Source of the DNA: Morella rubra
Lineage: Eukaryota; Streptophyta; Magnoliopsida; Fagales; Myricaceae
DNA length: 64,000 nt
Direction: 5' to 3'
Assembly (NCBI GenBank): GCA_003952965.2
Contig: CM025852.1
Coordinates: forward strand, 11,652,353 to 11,716,352
Positions 50,437 through 62,299 of the stretch are shown one piece after another; position 1 is the first letter of the stretch, and every line of letters starts with the position of its first letter. The position numbers and the translations under genes are program-made. The notes beneath the pieces were generated by a model, which saw nothing but the letters and a program-made list of their open reading frames with translations, was not told where the DNA came from and did not search any database.

Positions 50437-50867
50437 GACTACAAGAAATTTGAACGAAAATTACCCGTTCTAACCCCGAAATGATATCCCGTTCGAAATG
50501 ATACCCATCGTTCGAACGTAAATGAAAATATCGAAACAGCGAAACTTGTGTTCGTTATTTAAAACTAACATTTGAACGGGACAGAATCTTTTGGGACAAG
50601 GGTGTGCATCCCGAAAACCTGTCAGACATTTGAACGGCTTCGAACGATACTTTTCCAACCACCCATAAATGCAAGTCTAATCACCATAAATTTTATATTT
50701 TTATATTTTAGTTTGAACATTTTTCCTACCCGTTCCAATGCTCATGTGACGGTTTAGATTTGAACAGTTGGGTAATGAACGGTTTCGGACGATTTTTTCC
50801 CTACACGTTCGAACAACACTTGTTTAAATATTATAACACCCGAGCCTCATATTCACATATCACGCGT

Positions 50868-50868
50868 C

Positions 50869-50917
<49 letters not shown>
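50868..50917. repeat. CT dinucleotide microsatellite
   Basis: About 24 CT units in the leader region of the gene carried by the CACTA element. Confidence 0.95.
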
Positions 50918-50920
<3 letters not shown>

Positions 50921-51960
50921 CTCTCAAACTCTTTCAATCTTCATTGCCATTTTCAGTTTGTAGATTACATCCTTTCTAGTCCTACTCACTTCAGGTATGT
51001 TTTGTAGTGCATTTTAACCAATTAAAACAAGTTTTTTAAGTCTTTTTTGGGTTGATTTTTCATATTGAATTCAGCTTTAAATATGTTAATAAACTTGTAA
51101 ACGATTATGCATGTTGATGAATGTGGGCGTTTGTAGTTAGTTTAGGATTGTTTTGTACTTATTTTGACGTAAAAAAGTATAGTTTTAGGGAGTTTCAACA
51201 TGGATCATTTTCGAGCTACATTGTTTGAATGGTAAGCTTTACTGTTCAAACATTTTAAATATAGTATTTCAAACGTTTTCCGTTAGATAAAGGAATATTT
51301 CATTTGGTGTTTATGACTTTTGTTCTAAGTAAGTTTGATGCTTCATTCATGTCTGTTCGAATGTATATTCGTTCTACATTGTGTATTGTTCTAACATTTT
51401 TTTCCCTTTTCAGATTAACTTAAAATGGCAAAAAGATCAAGGGCATCTTCCTCTTCTTCCACACAACAAAGACCATTAACTGTAACTGAGAGGCAAGTGA
51501 TTATTTGTACGTGCACAGTAGTAGCAGAGAGGCCGATTAGCACGTACGATTTCTAGGAGCTTTCAGTTCGAGGGTCGCACGATTGATGAGATATTCAACC
51601 ATTATTGTTGGGACCGCTTGCTCTCTTGGAGGAGCAAACCTTACATAAATATGGTTGTCGAGTTTTACAGTGCTCTGCAGAATGTCGACACCTATGAAGA
51701 CAAGTGGGAGGTCTATATCTGTCGACGGCCGATCAAGATCTCCCATGATGCACTCTCCACCTACTTGCGCATTTCGAGACAAGTCGGTGCCTAGCCTACC
51801 ATGCTTTGTCATCCAAGGATATCTTTAAACTGATGACTAGGGAGGACCAGTACTTATTACAATCATTAGTTTTGCATAGCGTCTTGCTTGCTTTTTGGAG
51901 GATGATGCACCTCATAGTATGCCACAACATCTTTCCAAAACAACATTAGACAGAGTGCAC

Positions 51961-53181
51961 TAGGGTGTTCACCGGTACCTGCGGTGTGCCTATTAATCGG
52001 CATGGTCACCGTTCCCCATAGTAGCGGGGCCAGTTGCCATTTTCACCAGGTGGTGGTGAAACCGCCCATCGTTGGGCGTTCACCTCACCACCGTAATTTA
52101 ATTTTTTTTAAATAAAAGCCAGGGAGAGAGCGGTGCGGGGGAGAGAGAGAGAGATAGAAAAAGAGAGAGGGAGAGAGAAAGAAGAGAGAGAGGGAGAGAG
52201 AGATAGAGAGGAGAGAGAGGTGAAAGAGAGGAGAGTGAGAGCGAGAGAGAGAGGGGTAGTGGGAGAGATGGAGTTAGGGAATTCAATTTCTAAAAATTCT
52301 CTCCTTATCATTTATCACCCAAAGACTAAAGTTCCTAATAAATTAACAATTTCCAAATGTAAAGAGAGTTTGGGAATTCAAATTCAAATGGAAACAAAAT
52401 CTCACCTAAAAATTCTCTCCCTATCACCAACAATTCTTAATTTGCATTTAAATAGTTCAAATGGAAACAAAATCAATTTTGGATTGACTAGCTCTCATAT
52501 TGAAAGATAATTTTAAAACGTCTATTAATTAATATTGATGGTTTCTTTAAATATATAGTCAACTAATTAATTAATAATATTTTATTTTATAATTGATCAT
52601 AATATATTTGAAAATTTATTAATGGACTTTTTATTTGTAATTGATGTATTTGGAAACTCATTAATGAGATTTTTATTTCCTCCAATTAATAAGGTTTTAA
52701 TTTCATAATTGATCATAATATATTTGATAACTCATAAGGCATTTTATTTTGTAATGAATCATAATAAAATTGAAAATTTAGACATGTTATTTGGTAATTG
52801 ATTTAGAAAGATATGAGATAGTTAGACTAGAGAAATTTTTTAAACCATTTAGGTAATTTTTAAACTTTTCAATTATGTATTTTTCTCTCCCTCTCTCTCC
52901 TCCTCACGTTCACCTGGCACATCTCTCTCACGGTCTCACCTCTCTCTACCTCCCGCACCGCTCTCAGTCTCTCTCTCCACGTCCCTCTTTCTCTTTTCAC
53001 GTTAGTCGTCCCTCTTGGCAATTGTCTCTCTCTCATTTCGCCGGTTAATCGCTTATGGCACCGTTAGGCACTGGCCACCAGTGCAACTGGTGCCGGGGGT
53101 GGTTTGGGTTTTGGGGACACTACCTTAGGCAGTGGCGGTGAGGGGCATAACCACCACTGGCACCACCAATGCAAGACCCTA
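51961..53181 (+). mobile_element. Non-autonomous hAT element with 8-bp target duplication
   Basis: Ends are TAGGGTGTTCACCGGTA on the left and (reverse complement) TAGGGTCTTGCATTGG on the right. GAGTGCAC (51953-51960) and GAGTGCAT (53182-53189) flank it, an 8-bp duplication with one mismatch, as hAT insertion makes. Removing it rejoins the host gene. The interior holds GA-rich tracts at 52130-52257 and CT-rich tracts at 52880-53040 and no protein. Confidence 0.75.
52130..52257. repeat. GA-rich low-complexity tract
   Basis: Long purine tract of GAGAGA and AGAAAGAG words inside the hAT element. The mirrored arm carries the matching CT-rich tract near 62440-62560, shorter and diverged. Confidence 0.85.
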
Positions 53182-55377
53182 GAGTGCATAGCCGAGCGTG
53201 CACAAGTGATGTTGATGTTGACTTGTCTCGAGCCGTCCGATCTCCCATTTTTCATATTCCAGTCCCTTAGGACTGAGACTCAGTCAACGAGCAGGAGGTC
53301 CTGTCGTACAAAATCTTGTTGACCGAGCTGATTATGGATGTCAGGGTAGATGCCACACATTATGAACCGACTTTGATACAGCTCGGTTCCATCAATAGTG
53401 GGACATGTCAGCATACGATGGTGCATGGATTGAGCTCACAGCGTCCTTCAGCTGCATCGCGGTGTTCGGGTGGTATGACCCGGGCTTAGCAAGGAACTCG
53501 GGCTTTGCTAGATATGGTGCGGAGCATTTTACACGTAGTGGAGAGGGCCATCACTCCCATCATCAACAGTTTGGCTGCTATGGACAAGAGACTCGAGAAG
53601 ATTGAATTGATGCAGCTGGAGTTGAAGAAGACAAATGACGAGGACCGGAAAGAGATCACGCAAAGGATAGCTGAGGTCCAGGGTGATGTGGTGCAGGAGT
53701 TGAAGGAGATGACCCCATAGTTTCTTTATAGTATAACAAAAGTTGATACAACATTTTCTAGAACATGCAAAGAACTGCTTTGTAGGTCTGATGTGTGGCT
53801 AAAAAGTTTTTAGAAGTCAGACCCTACTTACTAGAGTATTGCTCTTTACTTCTTTCATACAATGAAAGATGCTAGTTTGGAAAATGTTGTATCAGCTTTT
53901 GTCATTCTCTCCATTGGTTTCGTGTGGATGTTAATATTGTTACAGTGATGCAAGTTATTTCAGGTCCAACATTTTTTTATTCAGATTTGTTGTGCAAAAT
54001 GTAAAACTTCTAATTTTCCTAACAAAAAAAAAAAAATGTTTTAAACAAGCTCGATAGATCACAATACGTTTGATTGGTGTATACATGTTATATATAATCT
54101 TTCAGTTGCATCAGTCTTGTCTGGGCCTTTAGGTTTTCCTACGCTGATATTGGATCACCTTCACCAAAATCAACATCGAGTAGATCTATAGGTAAGTTAT
54201 TTGAATTTTTTATTCAGTTGACCTTTTTTTTAATGATTATTTTTGTTAATTATTTAAGCGTTATATTGATTACAATTTCTGATGTAGGAAGATAAGGAAG
54301 AAGGCAGAGTTGGAAAAAATTTTGATGCATGTAGAGTTGGATGCACGCAGACAAGGATGCATGTGATAGTGAAGATAGATTATTTTTTTATTGCGTATTA
54401 TATTTGATTGTTTCGGATTTTGTGATTAATTACTTAATTGTACATTTTGTTAATTAATTTTTTTTAATTTAATAACATATTTTTGAATAATTTTCTAGCA
54501 ATTTTTTAATTTCCTAAAAAAATAAAAATAAGCCGTTCTAATGTTTATTTTTAACGTTCAAAATCCAACATTCCTCCGATACGTTCGAACATTATTATTT
54601 CTGTTCATAAGATGTTTGAACATCAATTTTTTATTCCCGGTCGATATATTGAACGGATTTAACAATATCGTTGGAACATCATAAAATGTTCGAACATGTA
54701 TTTACTTTCAGTCTGAAACCGTTTGAACATTTTTTATGTCAACCATTATAACAGAAAAAGAACGGTTATGTCTGAATGTTCTAATGTTTGTTTTAACGTT
54801 TGAAATCCAACATGCCTCTGATACGTTCGAACTTTATCGTTTCCGTTCATAAGATGTTCGAACATCAATTTTTTATTCCCGGTTGATATATGAACGGATT
54901 TAACAATATCCGTTGGAACATCATAAAATTTCGAACATGTATTTACTTTCCGTCCAAAACCGTCCGAACGTTTTTTATGTCAACCATTGTAACAGAAAAA
55001 GAACGGTTATGGACGGACGTTCAAATTTTTGAATGGTCCTTAAATATCGCACGTAAATTTTTTTAGGGTTGTTCGAACGTTTAGTTGTATTATTGAACGC
55101 ATTTAAATTTTCCTTCGAAACCCGTTCGAACATTATCGTCAACTGTCCGTTCTAAAGAGTTTGAACGGTAAGTTGATTTGGGGACGGAAGGATTCTGTCC
55201 CGAAAGGGCACCTTTGGGGACGGAAGGCTATTTCCGTCCCAAAAAACATTTTGTGACAGGTTTGTTGGGACGGTCGGGACGACGGACGGATTCGGTCCGT
55301 TTGAAAAAATTTTTTGGGACGGAATTTGGATTTTTTGAGACGGAAAATCTGTCCCAAAATGCCAAATTTGTTGTAGT

Positions 55378-55591
55378 GTTGTTATTGTTGATCCAGTGGT
55401 GGACCTAGACAGCGATGGACTATTCGACGATATGGTTGCATTTCTCGACTTGTCGATGATGATGCTGTGGAAGGCAGGAGAAGAGAGAACTCAGCTGGAA
55501 TGGAAAAAGTTACTGGACGCAGCAGACTTTGGCCCCCTAGTTCATCAAGATTCCTCCTGTATTATTCATAATTGAGGCCTGCGCGGCATGA
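55378..55591 (+). pseudogene. O-methyltransferase 3' fragment (left arm)
   Basis: The frame VVIVDPVVDLDSDGLFDDM, then LSMMMLWKAGEERTQLEW and KKLLDAADF, matches the C-terminal region of plant small-molecule O-methyltransferases (S-adenosylmethionine-dependent), including the ERT..EWKKLL signature. A frameshift near 55530 then gives IKIPPVLFIIEA and a stop at 55589-55591, the normal C-terminal region of these enzymes. The CACTA element ends exactly where the fragment starts, so the insertion split the gene. No N-terminal part or cofactor-binding GGG motif was found in the window. Confidence 0.65.
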
Positions 55592-56662
55592 AATAGACTT
55601 ATGGAGTTCAAAGTTCCGTTACTACATGGAGGTGACTGAAGCCAGTCCCTTCTGTCATTAGCTGAAGAAGAACAAGTCAAATTTTGCAGCTTCTCTATAT
55701 ATTTGTCAACGAGTAAAGAGCTTATGCTTTGAAACTTCTAATTTCTTGAGGGAATCGTTAGTCATTATAAGGACTTTATAATCACGGATATTGAGAGATC
55801 CGTGAAGGTGGAGCTTTGAAATCTCATTATACCATGGAAATAATAATTTGTGAGTCCTTAAATGCGGTTTAACTCTTAGCCCATGTCGCTTAAATATAAT
55901 AAAAAAAGGTAGAAAAAGCCCTTAATTAATCAGATTGCAGTAACTCTAAAGGATATACCAATCAAAATTTCAAAATTTCAACCCAAACAATTAAACCTGC
56001 CAATACTTTGGAAAAGGACTAAAACATCGGGACACAAGTTCACAAACCCCTAATTCAAAATCCCTAAATTCAATAATAATTTGGAACCCTATAGCGTTTT
56101 CAAAGTCCCCAACTGAATGGCCTAAACAACAACCAGAACATCAATAAATTTACGGTTAATTATACTTTGCGCCCAAGGAAGAAGCCAGGATTTGTTCTTA
56201 GGAGGGCCAAATATAATTTTTGCTTAATTTTTTTTTTCTAACTAGGTGTTGAGATCAACTTACGTGTACTTGACTAATCCTAAGGCCTTCAAATTTTCAT
56301 TATAATCAAAATAAGCATACTCAAAATGTTACAATATTTTAAAACTTAAAAAAAAATTTATAAACTTTAACTTAAGTGTAAAAACCAAATTTTCATAAAT
56401 TATGCTAATTGAACCGTTCCTTCAACAAGTAAAAGTCATCAATTATTATATCAGTACTAAAACCTTGTGTGGCCGAATATAATCAAAAGTTTAAAATCTT
56501 CAAAATAAAGGCTCATAAGTTATTGACAAAGGCATGAAGAATGTTAAAATCTAGCCAAAATAACAAAGGTACACACAAATAATAGAGCAATAATAATATT
56601 TTTTAGACAAAAAAAAAAAAATGAAGTTTGTTTTTAAAAAAAAAAGACAATAATAATTAAAT
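55592..56662. other. Non-coding part of the left palindrome arm
   Basis: AT-rich DNA downstream of the O-methyltransferase fragment, mirrored at 56852-57953. Near the centre the right arm has an extra partial direct repeat of about 60 bases (ATTATTATTGCTCTATT words at 56920-56975) that the left arm lacks. Confidence 0.6.
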
Positions 56663-56851
56663 TTAGGGTTAATTGCACTGTAGGTTGTTGGTATCATCTT
56701 TTTACAAATTAGTCCCTGTGTATCACTTTCTACAAAAAAAGGTCTGGTCACCCTTCTAGTAAAGTTTCCCCTTCGTCCCATCAAGACGTTAACACAGGGA
56801 TTAATTTGTAAAAAGATGATACCACAGGACCTACAGTGCAATTAACCCTAA
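56663..56851. mobile_element. MITE forming the centre of the palindrome
   Basis: Inverted ends of about 59 bases (TTAGGGTTAATTGCACTGTA on the left, 56663-56721; its reverse complement on the right, 56792-56851) enclose a 70-base unpaired middle. Non-coding. The flanking bases are inverted copies (AATAATTAAAT and ATTTAATTATT), not the direct target duplication a simple insertion would leave. Confidence 0.8.
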
Positions 56852-57953
56852 ATTTAATTATTATTGTCTTTTTTTTTCTAAAAACAAACTCATTTCATTA
56901 TTTGTCTAATTAAAATATATTGCTCTATTTTTTTTCTAACAAAATATTATTATTGCTCTATTATTGTGTGTACCTTTGTTATTTTGGCTAGATTTTAACA
57001 TTCTTCATGCCTTTGTCAATAACTTATGAGCCTTTATTCCGAAGATTTTAAACTTTTGATTATATTCGGCCACAAGGTTTTAGTACTGATATAATAATTG
57101 ATGACTTTTACTTGTTGAAGGAATTCCGGTTCAATTAGCATAATTTATGAAAATTTGCTTTTACACTTAAGTTAAAGTTTATAATTTTTTTTTTCAAGTT
57201 TTAAAATACGTTGTAACATTTTGATTATGCTTACTTTGATTATAATAAAAATTTGAAGCCCCTAGGATTAGTCAAGTACACATAAGATGATCTCAACACC
57301 TAGTTAGAAAAAAAAAATTAAGCAAAAATTATATTTGGCCTTTCCTAAGAACAAATCCTGGCTTCTTCCTTGGGCGCAAAGTATAATTAACCGTAAATTT
57401 ATTGATGTTCTGTTGTTGTTTAGGCCATTCAGTTGGGGACTTTGAAAACGCTATAGGGTTCCAAATTATTATTGAATTTAGGGATTTTGAATTAGGGGTT
57501 TGTGAACTTGTGTCCCGATGTTTTAGTCCTTTTCCAAAGTATTGGCAGGTTTAATTGTTTGGGTTGAAATTTTGAAATTTTGATTGGTATATCCTTTAGA
57601 GTTACTGCAATCTGATTAATTAAGGGCTTTTTCTACCTTTTTTTATTATATTTAAGCGACATGGGCTAAGAGTTAAACCGCATTTAAGGACTCACAAATT
57701 ATTATTTCCATGGTATAATGAGATTTCAAAGCTCCACCTTCACGGATCTCTCAATATCCGTGATTATAAAGTCCTTATAATGACTAACGATTCCCTCAAG
57801 AAATTAGAAGTTTCAAAGCATAAGCTCTTTACTCGTTGACAAATATATAGAGAAGCTGCAAAATTTGACTTGTTCTTCTTCAGCTAATGACAGAAGGGAC
57901 TGGCTTCAGTCACCTCCATGTAGTAACGGAACTTTGAACTCCATAAGTCTATT

Positions 57954-58167
57954 TCATGCCGCGCAGGCCTCAATTATGAATAATACAGGAGGAATCTTGA
58001 TGAACTAGGGGGCCAAAGTCTGCTGCGTCCAGTAACTTTTTCCATTCCAGCTGAGTTCTCTCTTCTCCTGCCTTCCACAGCATCATCATCGACAAGTCGA
58101 GAAATGCAACCATATCGTCGAATAGTCCATCGCTGTCTAGGTCCACCACTGGATCAACAATAACAAC
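57954..58167 (-). pseudogene. O-methyltransferase 3' fragment (right arm)
   Basis: Mirror copy of 55378-55591 with the same frame break and the same stop, again touching the CACTA terminus. The shared lesion shows that the gene was already dead before the arms were duplicated. Confidence 0.62.
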
Positions 58168-59818
58168 ACTACAACAAATTTGGCATTTTGGGACAGATTT
58201 TCCGTCTCAAAAAATCCAAATTCCGTCCCAAAAAATTTTTTGGGACGGAATCCGTCCGTCGTCCCGACCGTCCCAACAAACCTCACAAAATGTTTTTTGG
58301 GACGGAAATAGCCTTCCGTCCCCAAAGGTGCCCTTTCGGGACAGAATCCTTCCGTCCCCAAATCAACTTACCGTTCAAACTCTTTAGAACGGACAGTTGA
58401 CGATAATGTTCGAACGGGTTTCGAAGGAAAATTTAAATGCGTTCAATAATACAACTAAACGTTCGAACAACCCTAAAAAAATTTACGTGCGATATTTAAG
58501 GACCATTCAAAAATTTGAACGTCCGTCCATAACCGTTCTTTTTCTGTTACAATGGTTGACATAAAAAACGTTCGGACGGTTTTGGACGGAAAGTAAATAC
58601 ATGTTCGAACATTTTATGATGTTCCAACGGATATTGTTAAATCCGTTCAATATATCAACCGGGAATAAAAAATTGATGTTCGAACATCTTATGAACGGAA
58701 ACGATAAAGTTCGAACGTATCAGAGGCATGTTGGATTTCAAACGTTAAAACAAACATTAGAACATTCAGACATAACCGTTCTTTTTCTGTTATAATGGTT
58801 GACATAAAAAACGTTCAAACGGTTTCAGACTGAAAGTAAATACATGTTCGAACATTTTATGATGTTCCAACGGATATTGTTAAATCCGTTCAATATATCG
58901 ACCGAGGAATAAAAAATTGATGTTCAAACATCTTATGAACAGAAATAATAATGTTCGAACGTATCGGAGGAATGTTGGATTTTGAACGTTAAAAATAAAC
59001 ATTAGAACGGCTTATTTTTATTTTTTTAAAATTTAAAAAATTGCTAGAAAATTATTCAAAAATATGTTATTAATTAAAAAAAATTAATTAACAAAATGTA
59101 CAATTAAGTAATTAATCACAAAATCGAAACAATCAAATATAATACGCAATAAAAAAATAATCTATCTTCACTATCACATGCATCCTTGTCTGCGTGCATC
59201 CAACTCTACATGCATCAAAATTTTTTCCAACTCTGCCTTCTTCCTTATCTTCCTACATCAGAAATTGTAATCAATATAACGCTTAAATAATTAACAAAAA
59301 TAATCATTAAAAAAAAGGTCAACTGAATAAAAAATTCAAATAACTTACCTATAGATCTACTCGATGTTGATTTTGGTGAAGGTGATCCAATATCAGCGTA
59401 GGAAAACCTAAAGGCCCAGACAAGACTGATGCAACTGAAAGATTATATATAACATGTATACACCAATCAAACGTATTGTGATCTATCGAGCTTGTTTAAA
59501 ACATTTTTTTTTTTGTTAGGAAAATTAGAAGTTTTACATTTTGCACAACAAATCTGAATAAAAAAATGTTGGACCTGAAATGACTTGCATCACTGTAACA
59601 ATATTAACATCCACACGAAACCAATGGAGAGAATGACAAAAGCTGATACAACATTTTCCAAACTAGCATCTTTCATTGTATGAAAGAAGTAAGAGCAATA
59701 CTCTAGTAAGTAGGGTCTGACTTCTAAAAACTTTTTAGCCACACATCAGACCTACAAAGCAGTTCTTTGCATGTTCTTTAGAAAATGTTGTATCAACTTT
59801 TGTTATACTATAAAGAAA

Positions 59819-60357
59819 CTATGGGGTCATCTCCTTCAACTCCTGCACCACATCACCCTGGACCTCAGCTATCCTTTGCGTGATCTCTTTCCGGTCCTCG
59901 TCATTTGTCTTCTTCAACTCCAGCTGCAACAATTCAATCTTCTCGAGTCTCTTGTCCATAGCAGCCAAACTGTTGATGATGGGAGTGATGGCCCTCTCCA
60001 CTACGTGTAAAATGCTCCGCACCATATCTAGCAAAGCCCGAGTTCCTTGCTAAGCCCGGGTCATACCACCCGAACACCGCGATGCAGCTGAAGGACGCTG
60101 TGAGCTCAATCCATGCACCATCGTATGCTGACATGTCCCACTATTGATGGAATCGAGCTGTATCAAAGTCGGTTCATAATGTGTGGCATCTACCCTGACA
60201 TCCATAATCAGCTCGGTCAACAAGATTTTGTACGACAGGACCTCCTGCTCGTTGACTGAGTCTCAGTCCTAAGGGACTGGAATATGAAAAATGGGAGATC
60301 GGACGGCTCGAGACAAGTCAACATCAACATCACTTGTGCACGCTCGGCTATGCACTC
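59819..60357 (-). pseudogene. Plant transposon-protein gene, 3' half (right arm)
   Basis: Mirror of the 53182-53720 part. The tail ends IELLQLELKK...VQELKEMTP, with leucine replacing one methionine of the left copy. The 5' half is absent because the arm ends inside the hAT element that split the gene. Confidence 0.6.
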
Positions 60358-61132
60358 TAGGGTCTTGCATTGGTGGTGCCAGTGGTGGTTATGCCCCTCA
60401 CCGCCACTACCTAGGGCAGTGTCCCCAAAACCCAAACCACCCCCGGCACCAGTTGCACTGGTGGCCAGTGCCTAACGGTGCCATAAGCGATTAACCGGCG
60501 AAATGAGAGAGAGACAATTGCCAAGAGGGACGACTAACGTGAAAAGAGAAAGAGGGACGTGGAGAGAGAGACTGAGAGCGGTGCGGGAGGCAGAGAGAGG
60601 TGAGACCGTGAGAGAGAGTGCGGCAGGGAGAGAAGAACGTGAGGAGGAGAGAGAGGGAGAGAGAATACACTTGACATAATTGAAAAGTTTAAAAATTACC
60701 TAAATGGTTTAAAAAATTTTCTAGTGTCTAACTATCTCATATCTTTCTAAATCAATTACCAAATAACATGTCTAAATTTTCAATTTTATTATGATTCATT
60801 ACAAAATAAAATGCCTTATGAGTTATCAAATATATTATGATCAATTATGAAATTAAAACCTTATTAATTGGAGGAAATAAAAATCTCATTAATGAGTTTC
60901 CAAATACATCAATTACAAATAAAAAGTCCATTAATAAATTTTCAAATACATTATGATCAATTATAAAATAAAATATTATTAATTAATTAGTTGACTATAT
61001 ATTTAAAGAAACCATCAATATTAATTAATAGACGTTTTAAAATTATCCTTCAATATGAGAGATAGATCAATCCAAAATTGATTTTGTTTTCATTTGATTT
61101 TAAATTTTCACAACTCTCTCTTTAAATGCAAA

Positions 61133-61573
61133 GGCTTAATTGCACTTAAAGCATTCTAGCAGCTTATTCAAATTTGGCTCTCTATTTTAACTAAAAAGTA
61201 TACTTATCTATTTTAACTATTAACTTCTAAAAAATACCCATAGCAGCTTCTCTATTTTAACCATCTACTTTTACTATTCTATTTAAATATTATTATTCAA
61301 AGATTTTTGTATTCTTTCTCTAACATTTATATTTTTGAATATTCGTTTTATTGTAACTTTATATTTTTGAATATTTGTCTTATCCTAAAAAGGGCGAATT
61401 TTTTAATTTTTGTCTTTTCCCAACGCCTGGCATTTTTTAAGAACCTGAGATGATAGATCAGAGAGGGAGAGCGTGAGAGCTAGGAGGAAGAAAAGAAAAA
61501 GAAATAGAGGGAGAGCGTGATTGCTGGGAGGAACTCACACTTGGGGGAAGAAAAGAAAAAGAAAGAGGGGGAG

Positions 61574-61614
<41 letters not shown>

Positions 61615-62299
61615 AAAAAAGAAAAAGAAAAAAAAAAAAAAAATAAATATTAATATTTTAATATGAAGAAGTGAATAGTGGTTATCTAAAAATAAAGAAC
61701 CACTGTTCACATGTTAAATCTTTGTAAATGATAAGCTGCTAAAAGGTGTTTTTTGGCTTTTTTGTTAAATTGGTTCTCTATTCTAACCAAAATGTTAAAA
61801 TAGAAAACCTGCTAGGAATGCTCTTAGGGCCCCTGAGGTATATGAAAGTTACAAATGAGCTCCTGAGGTAACGTTTTCAACACATAAACCCCTGAGGTAT
61901 AGTCTAAGTCAAATCGAGGCCCCTCCATCTATTTTCCGTTAACGGCTATTGCGAACAGGGTTTTAAAATTCACGTCATAACGAATTAGAAAGTTGTCCAA
62001 TTAAAAATATCCATGCCACATCTATGTAAGTGTCTGCAATGGGGAGAATGACGTCATCTCATTAAGTTATTTTTCTTTATTTTAACCAAGCGCGGTGAGC
62101 TGGCAGATACCCGGCATAGATGTGACGTGGATGTTTTATTTAGACAATGACGCTTTCTTAATTCATTATGATGAAAAATTGTCAGAGGGGCCTCGATTTG
62201 ACTTAAACTCTACCTCAGGGTCTTATTTGTTGAAAACGTTACCACAAGGGCTCATTTGCAACCTTTGTATACCTCAGGAGCCCTTGATACAATTAAGCC
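61133..62299. mobile_element. Long-TIR element (Mutator-like) with 8-bp duplication
   Basis: Ends GGCTTAATTG and CAATTAAGCC are flanked by AATGCAAA on both sides (61125-61132 and 62300-62307). Beyond the tips the inverted ends continue for over 100 bases: CCCCTGAGGTATA, CAAATGAGCTCCTGAGGTAA, GTCAAATCGAGGCCCCTC near 61828-61925 and the reverse complements near 62186-62290. No transposase. The empty site is preserved in the left arm at about 52441-52448 (TTTGCATT). A second MITE is nested near its left tip. Confidence 0.8.
61149..61823. mobile_element. Harbinger-like MITE nested in the long-TIR element
   Basis: Ends AAGCATTCTAGCAG and CTGCTAGGAATGCTC are flanked by TTA on both sides (61146-61148 and 61824-61826). 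A 3-bp TTA duplication with such ends is typical of the PIF/Harbinger group. The interior is AT-rich and includes a purine tract with a very long A run (61577-61642). Subterminal CTATTTTAAC words repeat in both halves. Confidence 0.65.

Larger units (their letters stand above)
51425..53720 (+). pseudogene. Plant transposon-protein gene, interrupted and frameshifted
   Basis: Starts MAKRSRASSSSSTQQ at 51425. After a frameshift near 51550 the frame reads FQFEGRTIDEIFNHYCWDRL, then NMVVEFYSALQNVD and RRPIKISHDALSTYL, then (after a stop) LSSKDIFKLMTREDQYL and MMHLIVCHNIFPKQH. This pattern resembles the 'putative plant transposon protein' domain found in many plant mobile elements. The hAT element 51961-53181 splits it. 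After the hAT the gene continues to a coiled-coil tail at 53505-53720 (AAMDKRLEKIELMQLELKK, ending VQELKEMTP). No catalytic residues are known for the family. It is clearly dead in this copy. Confidence 0.6.
50437..55378 (+). mobile_element. CACTA (En/Spm) element with nested hAT insertion
   Basis: The left end GACTACAAGAAATTTGAACG (50437 on) differs from the CACTACAAGAAA consensus at the first base. The right end is a perfect CCAAATTTGTTGTAGTG closing at 55378. Subterminal arrays of CGTTCGAAC-type words occupy 50450-50820 and 54530-55160, and GGGACGGAA words 55180-55360. A long CT microsatellite and leader precede a broken gene (51425-53720). A 1.2-kb hAT element sits inside. No matching 3-bp target duplication is seen (GTC against TTG). 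From 51961 onward the element is part of the left arm of the giant palindrome. Confidence 0.7.

Noticed and set aside
52133..52510. A 125-codon frame starting in the GA tract
   Set aside because: The Arg-Glu repeat comes from the purine microsatellite, and the rest is AT-rich non-coding hAT interior.
61577..61642. Poly(A) tail of a processed retrogene or LINE
   Set aside because: The A run lies within a MITE with its own inverted ends and TTA duplications, and no coding or target duplication pairs with it.
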